From Antilocapra americana (taxonomy: Eukaryota; Chordata; Mammalia; Artiodactyla; Antilocapridae), in the NCBI GenBank assembly GCA_007570785.1, contig ML664175.1:7908050-7972049 (forward strand): DNA of 64,000 nt, given 5' to 3'. Below the pieces are notes generated by a model, which was given only the letters and a program-made list of their open reading frames with translations, was not told the DNA's origin and searched no databases. This document shows positions 12,216 to 23,836 of this stretch, piece after piece. Position numbers and translations under genes: made by a program. Numbering within the stretch: position 1 is the first letter of the stretch; every line of letters starts with the position of its first letter.

Positions 12216-12429
12216 TATATCCAAGACTGAATAACACTACTCTTAACTAAGTTTTTTAAGGCTTTTGAGAATCTGATGAAATTTGCGAGCTCTAGTATCA
12301 GAAAGATGCCCATAACATATACATGAAAAATGCACATATATGTTTCCAGGGATATGTATGTAAATCCCCCACAGTATTTTTAGACTTCTCCCAGGGACCC
12401 AAGAACCCCAGATTAAGAACCTTTTTTTG

Positions 12430-12605
12430 TTGAGCACCAGTTTTCCCTGGACCAGTATGACCTGGCAAGTTCTTAGAACTGCAAAGCCTTAGGCCCAAAC
12501 CCTAAACCTACTGAATAAGAAACTCTGAGCATAAGGTTCAGCATTCCCTATTTTAACAAGACTCCCAAATGAATCTCATGTGTGCTAAAGTGTGAGAAAA
12601 CACTG
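12430..12605. mobile_element. MER5A-like hAT-Charlie element
   Basis: Same pattern and orientation as the element at 2364-2565: caccagttttccctggacca, cctactgaataagaaactct, attttaacaagactcccaaa, then gtgtgctaaagtgtgag at the end. Confidence 0.7.
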
Positions 12606-12799
12606 TTCTTGAAAGCTGATGTGTGAAAGCAAATGATTAATCAATGACTCTAGCTTCATGGTTCTGAAAATACACCTTATTGTTTTTGCTTCATGATTAG
12701 GCAGATAGAAATTTTCTTCTGTTAAAACTTGATTTCTTTGGGAACAATGATCAACAAAGGAAAGTCCACTACTGGTATTCATAAAGTACATGCAGAGCC

Positions 12800-12893
12800 T
12801 AGGTGCTCAGTCATGTCCGACTCTGCAACCCCACAGACTGTAACCCACCAGGCTGCTTTGTACTTGGGATTTTTTCAGCAAGAATACTGGAGG
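12800..12893 (-). mobile_element. partial BovA-type SINE
   Basis: ggtgctcagtcatgtccgac, cagactgtaacccaccaggc and agcaagaatactggagggg are the complement of the BovA module. It is truncated and has lost the tRNA-like head. Confidence 0.75.
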
Positions 12894-13094
12894 GGGCTGC
12901 TATTAAAAGTGTTCATTAATAATTATACAAATAAATGTATAATTATAAAATTGAATAAGGATCATGGATGAAAAATGTATCTGTTAGATCTCAAAGATAT
13001 GTGTTAAAAATGAACCTCTAGAATTAAAACCTCCCCACCTAAATTCTATTCATGTCTTAGCTGTTGTCATTCTGAAACGTTTTTGTGGCATTTT

Positions 13095-13930
13095 GGGGCA
13101 CTCCAAAGACCTGCAGTCTTTTAGGTCTCAGCACAGAAAGAATTCAGTGAGAGGAAGAGTGATAGATAAGAAGTGATCTATTAGAACAATACATAGTGGG
13201 CTTACAAGGGACAGGGGAGAGGGTGCTGTGTCCTGAGAAGTTAGTGGACTATAGTTTTATAATCAAAGGAAAACTGGGGAGAGGAAAAGACCACCTTCTT
13301 CCTCATTCTTGAATTTACGTCATCATCAGCTTCTCCTGCAAGTAGGGCAGGGGAGTTTTCTTTTCCATATATGGTCAAGCTGGGACTGTCATGGCACTAC
13401 AGAAAAATTATTTCAGGCCTCAGTACAATGAGGGTCTTTGTATATATTTTCATAAATTATTTTGTATGTGTTCAGAGAACATCTCCTGTGTGTGTGTGTG
13501 TTGCCCAGTTGTGTCCAACTCTTTGCAACCACATGGACTGTAGCCCACCAGGGTCTTCTGTCCATGGAATTTTCCAGGCAAGAATACTGGAGTGGGTAGC
13601 CATTTCTTTCTTGAGGATATCTTCCCAACCCAGAGATCAAACCACAGTCTCCCACATTGCAGGCAGATTCTTTATCATCTGAACCACGAGGGAAGCCTAA
13701 GAGCATCTCCTACAGGTCATTAACTTACTGAGTTCACTGGGCAGGATGGCGGGTCTCATGCCATCATTGTTTTACTGTTTTGGGGCTTGTCTCATGCTTC
13801 TGAGGGATGGCTTTGTTGCTAACCAAGCCTGCTGTCTTAAGTAATCATTAACTTTCAGGGTTCTCTCATAATTTTTTCTTTACTTACAATTCTGTAGTGG
13901 GATTAACTATTTAATTACCTACTTTGTCCC
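13095..13930 (-). mobile_element. probable bovine endogenous-retrovirus LTR, split by a SINE
   Basis: The block begins near gacctgcagtcttttaggtc, followed by acagaaagaattcagtgag and gggcttacaagggaca, and later has catcatcagcttctcctgca. This resembles ruminant ERV LTRs (BTLTR type) read antisense. It resumes after the SINE at 13712 with GC-balanced text ending about 13930. No internal viral genes are present, so it would be a solitary LTR. Family and ends are tentative. Confidence 0.45.
13488..13699 (-). mobile_element. Bov-tA SINE with target-site duplication
   Basis: This is a complete antisense Bov-tA: a (GT)n tail at the left, the BovA body (gtccaactctttgcaacc), and the tRNA-Glu-like head at the right (gaaccacgagggaagcc). 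The flanks 13476-13487 and 13700-13711 are agaacatctcct and agagcatctcct, a 12-bp TSD with one mismatch. It interrupts the LTR-like block. Confidence 0.92.
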
Positions 13931-13940
13931 TTTACTCTGT

Positions 13941-14152
13941 TGGACTTCCCTGGTGGCTCTGATGATAAAGAATCCACCTGCAGTGTGGGAGACCTGGGTT
14001 TGATCCCTGGGTTGGAAAGATCCCCTGAAGGAGGGCATGACTACCCACTCCAGTATTCTTGCCTGGAGAATCCCCAGGGACAGAGGAGCCTGGCAGGCTC
14101 AGTCAATGGGATTGCGAAAATTTGGACACGACTGAGCGACTAAGCACAGCAC
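13941..14152 (+). mobile_element. Bov-tA SINE
   Basis: Starts ggacttccctggtggctctg (tRNA-Glu-derived head), has a B-box-like gggtttgatccctgg, then the BovA body (ctccagtattcttgcctgga) and the end cacgactgagcgactaagca. No clear TSD was found. Confidence 0.93.
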
Positions 14153-14539
14153 ATCAATTCCAACATAAGATGCCAGCATTTGTACAGTATTTAGACTTCC
14201 TGATTTTTTTCGCTCTACCACCATGTATAGACATACAATACCCAGATATCCATAAACAAATGATACTTCTTCTGCTTCCAAAATGTATATAGCTATGTAT
14301 ACTTCTCTCCATCTCCACTACCTCCAATTAGTTCTAGCTACACTCCTCCTTTGCTTTGACAGCTGCAATAACCCCTAAACATTTCACACATTTTCACTCA
14401 TGCTTTCCATTGTGCTCATAGCATCCAGACTGACCCATACCCATTTAGATTAGATCTGGACGTTCTCTGGCATGTAAAAAGCTTCCCAAATATTCCCCTT
14501 TCAATAGACTAAAACCCTTTTTCTTAAACCATGTCTCAT

Positions 14540-14910
14540 GTCCCACTGCGGAGTTCAACTCTGTTCTTTCTCTTTTCCTTTCACTTGTCTGTAATGACAC
14601 TGTTCTCACACGTATTCTTCAGCTGGGCCAGGTTTTCTTCTTTAGCAGAGCACTCACACTGGCTCTTCCTTTCACTTGTAAAGCTCTTCCCTGCTCTCAG
14701 TATCACGAGGTCTTTCCCTCTCTGCATGTCTCAGTCCACATTTCATTCCTTTTCATGACCTTCCCTGACCATCCCATCCCCTACTCCACTCCCTCAAAAT
14801 CCACCCACCCCTTTCTTCTTTAAACACTTACTTTAAACACATTTTATTTAACCTCGTTATTTGTTCATTTGTTTACTAATTTTTTCTCTTTCTCTTATGG
14901 AACTTTTTGT
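14540..14910 (+). mobile_element. probable L2 LINE fragment
   Basis: C/T-rich sequence with L2-like order: ctcacactggctcttccttt, aagctcttccctgctctcag, ttccctgaccatcccatccc, then a T-rich stretch. Old and diverged. Confidence 0.5.
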
Positions 14911-15019
14911 GTTTGGGTCATGATCCAAAGTAAAAATTACATTTTTACAATAACACAGTAGATAGACACAGATACACACCTACAACCAAAACAAAGGTTT
15001 CATGATCCATGGATCTTTC

Positions 15020-17280
15020 CAAGGATAGAAGTAATGCAAACTCTCAAAATTTATTTCTTATTCTATTTTTTTCAGTTTCATATGTGTGTGTGCATATATA
15101 TATGTATATAATAAATAAAATCATATAACACATATAATTTATTTATAATGCTCTAAATTTACTTCATGACCAATTGATGACTTGGGTCAGCAGTTTACAA
15201 ACACTGTTCTTAAATTTAAAAACAAGCATCATGAATTTAGATACCTTATACTGCCATTTGTAAATGAATCCTCACTCCTAGAATGTGGTAGGTAGTCAAA
15301 ATCTTTAAATCATTTAAAATACACTGCAATAAGACTTAAATCCCACAAAAGATCATCTGGACTCATTTCCATATTCATGAATTTTCAAATACCAATATAG
15401 CATAGACATAATTTGTCCAATAATAATTGGGAATTTGAGGCAATTTTGGTCTTGGTTTTGAGTGCCTAGCTCTTTATTTTTGAATATCTATAATGAGAAT
15501 GTTATATTTAAGCTTATTTTGATTCTCCTAAAACTAATTAAGATATCAGTGGTCAGTTACCATATCCCTTGGGCAAGGTATTTTTGAATGGAGTACTTGA
15601 AGTCTGTAGTAGGTCATAATTGCCAGGAGGAAAATGAAGTCAACAGTTCAGTAAGAAAATAGTGTGGACATTTGGTGAAAACAAAGAAGTGGGTTTGCAT
15701 GTGTCAGTAACATAGTGAACTATCATTTATATGAAAAGTATGTATTTAACTCTTGATTTCCCCACTCCTGTGTTGTTTTCCTGCCATTAATATTCAACCA
15801 CACCTCACCTGGGAAAAGATAAGGAACAATAAGAAATGATAATGCCTCAAGTAGATTTTTCTTCCCTTTAGCAGTTTCTGTTAATTAAAAAAAATCAGAG
15901 AAATAACAAATTGAAAGTAATTGTTAAAATTATTTTATAAAAACTCAATTTAGGCAGGAAATATAAATATTTAAATATCTTGGCCATAAGATTCTAATTT
16001 CTGCCTTGTGGCCCCTGGTAGATATTAAAGAAGGCAAGACTATTTAGCAATACGTGGACATTATCTAAACTACTTTTACTTGTAGAACTTGTAAATTTAA
16101 TCTCCTCATTAAATCAAATGAGATCAATCACAAGTGCAGCAGCGCATGCAGATGTACAAATCCAGCTACAGAATACAAATATCTATAACTTCTGAGGTAA
16201 TATTTTGATCACGAATCCTTGTCTTTATTTGGAGATTCTCAAAGCCCAGCCAGTGAAAATGTTTTGGCAACAAAGGAAACTGGGGAAGGTGATGGCATTT
16301 GGTATAAAACCATTTTCCAAAACCTTCCTCCTGATAAGGAGCCCAGAAAACCATGCTTTTGCTATGCATTTTATTTGGAGACATTCCAGGGAAAGCTCTG
16401 AACAAATGATCACCTGTTGGTTTTCTTGGGATGATTGCTAGTTACAGGCTATTTTGCCTGATTATAATTTGAGAAAGGGAAAGGCCCTGTGTAAAGTCCC
16501 TTTGTCATTTAGAGCAGAGCTTGAAAGCATAACAGACAAGATGCACGTATTCTTCACTCTGTTAAGAAACTACCTGTGGGTGGCTTGTGGTGGTGTAATG
16601 TCAGACTTCTATCAACCACATAACACCGGACTCCTCGAGATGGAAAAGGCTGAAACAAGGGACAAGAAGAGAGCATTTCTTGAAGCTTAGTGGGGGAGGA
16701 AGACAGAGATACCCATTGACTCTCGGATGCTAGAGAGAAGAGAGCAGGCTGGGATGGGGACACTTTGCAGAGAAAACAGAGATGTCATGCAGAAGCTGAG
16801 CCCACTGGGCTGTGCTCTGTTTGGGGAGCCCCCTCCTCCACCTCCCCACGAGCCTTCAGTGCCCTCACACTGCTTGTCATTGGAGTGCCCCGAAAGGCTA
16901 ATCCTGACTTCCAGATAGGTCCACATAGAGCTGAGGCTGACAGCCACGCTAACGGCTTGCGCTACATACAGGAAGCTCCAGCCGCTTCTCTCACAGCAGG
17001 AACAACTTTAGCGCTAAGAGATTATGAATGGAATTATTGTAATATACTTTAAAATAAATACTAATCATTATAATCTTTTAATATTAATATATGATTTTAA
17101 ATAATAGCTTCTTCTTTTAAAAGAGTGAAGTCACTTGTCTGTAAACTTTAGTACCATCACTATGATATAAAAAAAGCTTCATATTATCATACCTCAAAAA
17201 TCCCTTTGTAGATAGAAGGGTACCACAACATCATTGCCAAGAACCATTGCTCTGGCTTAGAAAAATACAAAGGCAGAAAG
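15020..17280. other. intron sequence, mostly unrecognised
   Basis: Includes a short TG/TA-rich run at 15083-15112 and a GC-richer patch at about 16560-17010. Overlapping short reading frames occur on both strands there, but none shows a conserved family motif, and the frames overlap as chance ORFs do. I see no named repeat. Confidence 0.5.
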
Positions 17281-17449
17281 GAAAATGAAAGATAAAGACA
17301 AGGTGATAGGGTGGAGGTATTTGTGAAAATTCTTTGAAAGCAAAGAGAGGGAACCAGTGATAAGTCACGTGCAAGCAGGAGAGCTCCAACATGGGAGAAT
17401 CACCAAGCCAGTATGTGGCTAAAGAAGTACTATCCAGAGAAGTTGGAGG

Positions 17450-18797
17450 AGCAGGAGGACACTGACCTCTGGTCTAAAGGACTGCCAAGTCCTGATCCCC
17501 AGCTTATGCCAAGTACTTGCTTGGCCCCTCATACTCTAGTGTTGCTCCTTTCTGGACAGTAGTGCTAATGCTGAGAGGGAGGCTAGCACACCTACAAGGA
17601 ACGGAACCAGCTTGAACCTAAACCTCAGGGCTTCTGCTCCAGCACCTTAGGACCACCCCTGTACCCCTGATAGGGTAGTGTTGGCCACTGAGCATAGAAG
17701 AGGCCCTGACTCACATCTGACTCTAGCTCAACCCCACCTCCTGCCAAGGTGACAGCTTGGTAGAAAGATGTGGCATATGCATCCGTGTCGAATCCAGCTC
17801 TCCCACCAGAACCACAGGGCATACACAGACAGCATAGGACATTCCTTCAAGATTGGAATAGGTAATTGCTTAACCTAGCTTCATAGAGACAGAGAAAGTT
17901 AGGGAGAAGATGGGAAGATAGAGAAATCTGTTTTAAATGAAAGAACAAGAAAAGCAACAAACCAAAAAAAAAAAATGAGTGATAAATAAATTATCAGATT
18001 AAAGGTTTCAAAGCAATACTAATAATAATGCTAACTGAACTAGGGAAAAGAGTAGATGAACACTGTGATAATTTTACCAAAGAACTAGTGAATATAATTT
18101 TACGAAAGAACCACCCAATCATACAGTACATGAAATGAAAAACACACTAGAAGGAATTAAGAACAGACTAGGTAACATGAAAGAACGCATAAGTGATCTG
18201 AAAGATAGGATAATGGAAATCACTCAGTCAGAACAGTGAAAGGAAAACAAATTATAAAATAAAAGAAGGACAGGTTGAGGGACTCTGAGACAATGTCAAA
18301 TGTATAAATTACAAGTTATTGGGGTCCCAGAGGAAAAGAGGGGGAGAAGGATCAAAATGTATTTGATGAAACTATGACAGAAACCTTCCCAAACCTGAAG
18401 AAGGAAACAGATATCAAGGCACAGGATGCACAGAGAATCCCAAACAACATGAATCTAAAGAGGCCCACATGAAGATGTATAATTAAAATGTAAAAGTTAA
18501 AGAGAATTCTAAGGGAGGCCTGGCGTGCTGCAGTCCATGGGGATTACAAAGAGTTGGACATGACTGAGTAACTTAACTGAAAAGAAGCAAGAGAAAGAGA
18601 AAAACAGCATCATATACAGGGGAACCCTGATAAGATTTTCAGTTGATTTTGCTGTAGAAAGTTTGCAGGCTATAAGGGATGATGTGATATTACTAAAGTG
18701 CTAAAAGGGAAAAACTTGCAACTTAGGATAATTTACCAGCAAGGATATCATTCAGAATTGAAGCAAGGGTAAAAAATTTCTTGAATAAGCAAACATC
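17450..18797 (+). mobile_element. L1 LINE 5' UTR and ORF1 region, degraded
   Basis: From about 17880 the text follows L1 ORF1 (catagagacagagaaagtta; gaactagggaaaagagtaga; cagaaaccttcccaaacctg; cagagaatcccaaac), ending near gatatcattcagaattgaag. The stretch before it resembles an L1 5' leader. It has multiple frameshifts and is interrupted by a BovB tip at 18513. Confidence 0.75.
18513..18583 (+). mobile_element. very short BovB 3' tip (about 70 bp) inside L1
   Basis: ggcctggcgtgctgcagtcc, aaagagttggacatgactga and acttaactgaa match only the last ~70 bases of BovB. It is an extremely 5'-truncated insertion into the L1 ORF1 region. Confidence 0.75.
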
Positions 18798-18798
18798 T

Positions 18799-19822
18799 GA
18801 ATTCAGAGTTCCAAAGAATAACAACATCTCAATGCCAAGTTCCAAAGAATAGCAAGGGGAGATAAGAAAGCCTTCCTAAGTGATCAATGCAAAGAAATAG
18901 AGGAAAGCCTATAGAATAGGAAAGACTAGAGATCTCGTCAAGAAAATCTGAGATACCAAGGGAACATCTCATGCAAAGATGGGCAAAATAGAGGATAGAA
19001 ATGGTATGGGCCTAACAGAAGCAGGAGAGATTAGAAAGAAGTGTCAAGAATACACAGAAGAACTACACCAGAGCAACCCAGAAAACCACAGTGGTGTGAT
19101 CATTCACGTAGAGCCAGACATCCTGGAGTGCAAAGTCAAGTGTGCCTTAGGAAGCATCATTACAAACAAAGCTAGTGGAGGTGATGGAATTCCAGCTGAG
19201 CTATTTCAAATCCTGAAAGATGATTCTGTTAAAATGCTGCACTTAATACACCAGCAATTGGAAAACTCAGCAGTGGTCACAGGACTGGAAAAGGTCAGTT
19301 TTCATTCCAATCCCAAAGAATCCCAATGCCAAAGAATGCTCAAACTACTACACAATTGCAATCATTACACATGCTGGCAAGGTAATGCTCAAAATCCTTC
19401 AAGCTAGGCTTCAATAGTATGTGAACCAAGAACTTCCAGACGTACAAGCTGAATTTATAAAAGGCAGAGGGAAGAGAGATCAAATTGCCAATATCTGCTG
19501 GATCATAGAAAAAGCAAGGGAATTCTAGGAAAGCATCTACTTCTCCTTTATTGACTAGGCTAAAGCCTTTGACTGTGTGGATCACAACAAACTGTAGAAA
19601 ATTCTGAAAGGGTTGGGAATACCAGACCACCTTATCTGCCTCCTGAGAAATTGGTATGCAGGTCAAGAAGCAACAGTAGAACCAGACATGGAACAACAGA
19701 CTGGTTCCAAATTGGGAAAGGAGTACATCAACACCATATATTGTCACCCTGCGTATTTAACTTACATGCAGAGTATATCATGTGAAATGCCGGGCTGGAT
19801 GAAGCACAAGCAATGGAAACTC
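18799..19822 (+). mobile_element. BovB LINE, middle fragment (linker and RT)
   Basis: Sense BovB from the endonuclease/RT linker (agttccaaagaatagcaagg) to just after the RT finger and palm start (agcatctacttctcctttat; ttgactgtgtggatcac). It lacks both ends, so it was probably rearranged rather than simply truncated on insertion. A ~29-bp near repeat of agttccaaagaat at 18808 and 18837 marks its start. Longest open piece 18979-19407. Confidence 0.85.
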
Positions 19823-19837
19823 AAACCGGGGTTTGGT

Positions 19838-19985
19838 AACAACCTAGAGGGGTGGGGTGGGGAGGGATGTGGGAGGGATGTGCAGGTGAGAGGGGACATG
19901 GGTAAACTCACAACTGATTCATTTTGATGCTTGGTAGAAACAAATGTAATACTGTAAAGCAATTACCTTTCAATTAAAAATATTT
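19838..19985 (+). mobile_element. L1 3' UTR tail
   Basis: aacaacctagaggggtgggg then the G-rich tract, ctgattcattttgatgctt and aaagcaattacctttcaatt form the bovine L1 3' UTR end followed by A-rich DNA. Confidence 0.85.
19849..19878 (+). promoter_or_regulatory. potential G-quadruplex in an L1 3' UTR
   Basis: Four or more runs of 3-4 G separated by single bases or short spacers (ggggtggggtggggaggg and on). G-rich quadruplex-prone tracts are a known feature of mammalian L1 3' UTRs. Formation here is not shown. Confidence 0.6.
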
Positions 19986-19989
19986 TTTA

Positions 19990-20045
19990 CATTATTGTGT
20001 TGGTTTTGCCATACATTGACATGAATCTGCTATGGGTATACTAAT
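19990..20045 (-). mobile_element. inverted copy of the same L1 3' tail segment
   Basis: attgtgttggttttgccata and attgacatgaatctgctatg are the reverse complement of the L1 tail segment that ends the preceding entry. The two form an inverted pair around the A/T-rich centre. Confidence 0.8.
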
Positions 20046-20119
20046 GTAAAAAAAATAGATAAAAAAATAAAATAAAAACACAAATTTAAGTGTTGGAAAA
20101 AAATATTTTTAAAAAAAAA

Positions 20120-21095
20120 AACATTGAGATATTATTTCATACCTGTCAAAATGGTTATCATCAAAAAGAACACAAATGTCAAGGATATGAAGAAAAGGCA
20201 CTGTTTGTGAGAATTTAAATTGGTGCTGGGAGAGCCTGGCAGGCTACAGTCCATGGGGTCGCAAAGAGTTGGACATGACTGAACAATTGCACTTTCTTTC
20301 TTTCTATAGTTTCTTTTGGAGAAGGAAATAGCAAGCCACCCCAGTATTCTTGCCTAGAGAATCCCATGGATGGAGGGGCCTGGTGGGCTGTGGTCTGTGG
20401 GGTTGCAAAGAGTCGGACACAACTAAACAACTAACACATACACACAAATTGGTGAAATTCTATGGAAAACAGGACTGAAATTTCTCTAAAATCTAGAAAT
20501 AGAACTATCTTATGATCCAGCTATTCCAATCCTTGATATATACCCAAAGAAAACAAAAACAGCAACTTGAAAAAACATATGCACCCCAGTGTTTGTAGCA
20601 GCATTATCTACAATAGCTAAAATGTGGAAGAAACCTAAGTGTCCATCAACAGATGAGTGGAGAAGATTATATATAGATATAGACACACACACACACAATG
20701 GAATATTATTCCGACATTTAAAAAGAATGAAATCCTAGCATCTGCAACAACATTGGTGGATCTGGAGAGTATTATGCTTAGTGAAATTAGTCATACAGAG
20801 AAAGACAAACGCTACATGTTAGCACTTCTCTGTGAAATCTAAAAAATAGAACAATTGACTAGATAGAACAGAACAGAAACAGACTCAAAGATAGAGCAAA
20901 CTAGTGGTTGCCACAGGGGAGAAAGAGAAGGGAGGATATTAATAAGTACAATCTGCTCTGTATAACATAAACAATAGAGATATATTGTATGGCATGGGAA
21001 ATATAACCAATATTTTATAATAATCTATATAAGAATATTAAACCACTGTGTTGTCCACATGAAACTAATATGGTAAATCAACCATACTTAAATTT
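20120..21095 (+). mobile_element. L1 LINE, ORF2 C-terminus and 3' UTR
   Basis: Sense L1: tgcaccccagtgtttgtagc, agtgtccatcaacagatga, then atggaatattattccgacat (codes for a MEYY-like motif), ttagtgaaattagtcatacag, and a 3' UTR ending at aaattttttaaaaa. A SINE interrupts it at 20226. It is 5'-truncated and its frame is broken. Confidence 0.88.
20226..20445 (+). mobile_element. Bov-A2 SINE (dimeric) with 9-bp TSD
   Basis: Two BovA modules in tandem: the first ends at gttggacatgactgaacaat, and the second starts at ggagaaggaaatagcaagcc. The exact flanking repeat aaattggtg occurs at 20217-20225 and 20446-20454. The insertion splits the L1 ORF2 tail. Confidence 0.93.
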
Positions 21096-21424
21096 TTTAA
21101 AAATTGGATTTCTCAAAACAAAAAGGATTGTCTCTTACTCAACATAAAAAATCCTGCAGGTACTATCTGGCATGAAAGATCATATTGAAAGACCCAAAGT
21201 CAAGCAAGACCTAAATTACTGAGTTATCCTTTTCTCAATATTTGTAGTCTCTCTTAGTGATACTGTCCAGAGGAATTTCTCCATCTCCTGAGAAGTTATT
21301 CTACTTCAGTTACCTTTGTATTGTGCTCTATGGAACACTAGGTCAAAACATCAGTGACTGCTTTGGTAGTATGCAAGGTGCTAGGAGAGAAAGACTTCAA
21401 AGCAGCTAATTTTCTTCCTGTGTG

Positions 21425-21900
21425 CTGTAGTATGTTTCTTAGGTATTTGTTGCTGTGGAACAAATGATTCCCAGAGTTAGTGTTTAAAATGATAAAAAAA
21501 TTTATTATTCCAGGCAATTCCATAGATCACATCTGAAAAGAGTGTGTCCAGGATGAATCACAGTGTTGGCTAGAGGTGTTTCTTTCTGGAGGCCCTCGGA
21601 GGAAATCTGTTTGTTTTTTATAGCTTCTAGAGACTTCCCACATTTCCTGGCTTATGACCACTTTTCGTCTTCAAAGTCAGCAATATTTATCCAACTCTGT
21701 CTTACACAACCTCACTCTGATACTGATTCTCCTGCCTTTCTCTCTTAAGTGCCCCAGTGATTACATTAAGCCTATCTGGAAATTCAAGCTCCTTTCTCTG
21801 TCTTAAGGTCATCTTATTATTAAAGTCTTATTAGTATGAGACCTTACTAAGATCATACTTAATTGCAACCAAACATTTTGAGGGAGTGACCTCTACTTTA
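21425..21900 (-). mobile_element. probable MLT1-like LTR, antisense
   Basis: The order gtatttgttgctgtggaac (as ggctgccataac in consensus), taaaaaaatttattattcc, gtttctttctggaggccctc and ggtcatcttattatta follows an antisense MLT1 LTR. Strongly diverged. Confidence 0.5.
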
Positions 21901-22262
21901 GGATCTTTCCTTAAAAAATTATTTACTTTATTTATTAACACCAAAAATATTTTGTATTGGGGAATAGCCAGTTAGCAGTGTTGTGATGGTTTCAGGTGAA
22001 CAGTGAAGGGACTCAGCCATACATATACATGTATCCATTCTCTCCCCAACCCCCCTCCCGTCCAGGCTGCCACAGAACACTGAGCAGAATTCCGTGTGCT
22101 CTACAGTAGGTTTTTGTTGGTTATCCATTTTAAATACAGCAGTGTGTACATGACCTTCCCAAAGTCTTTAACTATCCCTTGCCCCACAGCAACCATGAGT
22201 TCATTTTCTAAGTCTGTGAGTCTCTTCTGTTTTGTAAGTAAGTTCATTTGCATCATTCCTTT

Positions 22263-22692
22263 TTAGATTCCGCATGTAAGGGATGTCATATGGTGGTTCT
22301 CCTTCTCTGTCTGACTGACTTCACTCAGTATGACACTCGCTAGGTCCATCTGTGTTGCTGCAAATGGCCTTATTTCATTCTTTTTAATGGGTGTGTAATA
22401 TTCCATTATAATGGATGCATACACACACACACACACACACACATGCCACATCTTTATCCATTGCTCTGTCAACAAACTTTTAGACTGTTTCCATGTCTTG
22501 CCCATTGTAAATAAACAGTGCTGCAATGAACATTGGGGTGCATATATCCTTTTGGGCCATGTTTTTGTCTGGATATAAGCCCAGGCATGGAATTGCAGGG
22601 CCATATAGTAGCTCTATTTTTAGTTTTCTAAGGGACTTCCATACTGTTCTGCATAGTGGCTGTACCAATTTACATTCCCACAAATAATGCAT
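22263..22692 (-). pseudogene. L1 ORF2 C-terminal remnant
   Basis: On the - strand two overlapping frames carry the L1 ORF2 tail: [20 protein letters not shown] in one frame, then MEYYTPIKKNEI and MDLASVILSEVSQTEKE in another. A frame shift lies near 22500-22590, and a (CA)n repeat at 22420-22444 has expanded inside it (giving a Cys-Val run). The RT and endonuclease are absent. Confidence 0.9.
22420..22444. repeat. (AC)n microsatellite inside L1
   Basis: An uninterrupted AC run within the L1 ORF2 tail, probably polymorphic. Confidence 0.9.
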
Positions 22693-23164
22693 GAGTGTTC
22701 CACTTTAGGGTCTTTTACAAGGCTGAAATGAAGGTTTCATTCAAAATTATGGTCTCATCTGGAAGCTCAACTGATGAAGCATCTTCTTTCAAGCTCTATC
22801 ATGAGGTAGTTGACATAATTCACTTTCTCAAGAGCTGTTAGACTGATTGCCTCATTTCTTCCCTGGTAGTTGCTTGCTAGGTGGATGGGTAGAGGGGTGG
22901 GCTCTCCAACATAACGTGTGATTTTATCAAAGCACTCAAGCCCAGAAAGCAACAGTGAGTTAGTCTATAGCAAGTGGAATTTGTAGTATTTTATAACCCA
23001 GCCACAAAAGTGGTATTTCTTAATTTATGCTTTATTCTGTTTATTAGAAATAATTCATTATGTCTAGTCTACACTCAAGAGGAGGGGATTACCCAAGGGT
23101 ATAAATACATGAAGGTAGGAATCATTTTGGGGTTTAGAGGAAGTCTTCCACCAAATGCTAAGTA

Positions 23165-23380
23165 ACAAAGTACACTGGCTTTAGTCAGATGAGATGAGTA
23201 CAAAATATGTCTCCACTACTAACCATTCATGTGACATTGAGCAATTTTTCATAGTAACTCTGTGCTTCAGGTTCTTTGTCTGATAAATTTTACTGTTGTG
23301 AGGATTAAATGAGATATATAAGCAAGATGGTTAGAAGATTACCTGGTATCTATGAGTAAATACCAAGTAAATATTAGCTT
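23165..23380 (+). mobile_element. MIR SINE
   Basis: Sense MIR order: gtgacattgagcaatttttc, tctgtgcttcaggttctttg, gttgtgaggattaaatgag, then gtaaataccaagtaaatatt. Old but clear. Confidence 0.8.
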
Positions 23381-23836
23381 TGTTCATGGTGATGATTTAA
23401 GTCTTTACTTGAATGGTGCTCAGGGGTCAAATATAAGTTGAGAACTATTGAAACAGATAGATTCTAAAACCCTATCCAAATTAAAGATTTATGTGTTTCA
23501 TGATCTAAAAACTCTATTTTGCCAACTCTTAGAATATATAGAAAATATGGAACATAACATTTTATTAAACACCAAAAGATAAAGACAGGATGATTTCTTC
23601 TTTCTCTATTAAAAATGTTATTTTTCTGATTGAGAAAAAGCATTATAGAAAATTTGAAAGATACAGAGAAGCACACAAAAAAAGAAAGAATGAAATAAAT
23701 AAGTTGTTTTTCAAAAAATTGTCATACAAATAATACTTGTATAGCCTTAATTTTTGCATTATAATTAACCAAAATACTTTTTATGTGAAAATGTGATACT
23801 GCATCATATCTTACTTTTGCTTTATTCTTGACTTAC

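Larger units (their letters stand above)
21935..22705 (-). mobile_element. young-looking L1 3' end
   Basis: Antisense bovine L1: cagtgttgtgatggtttcag, actcagccatacatatacat, ctgccacagaacactgagca, then the ORF2 tail. 5'-truncated at about 22705. It closely parallels the copy at 46110-46830. Confidence 0.9.

Noticed and set aside
13941..14015. tRNA-like head considered as a tRNA gene
   Set aside because: The B-box-like sequence belongs to the tRNA-Glu-derived head of Bov-tA SINEs. No cloverleaf with anticodon stem and no 3' acceptor is present.
16166..17052. Cluster of overlapping frames on both strands, considered as a gene or retrocopy
   Set aside because: The frames overlap on both strands, and none shows a known domain or a poly(A)-tailed retrocopy structure.
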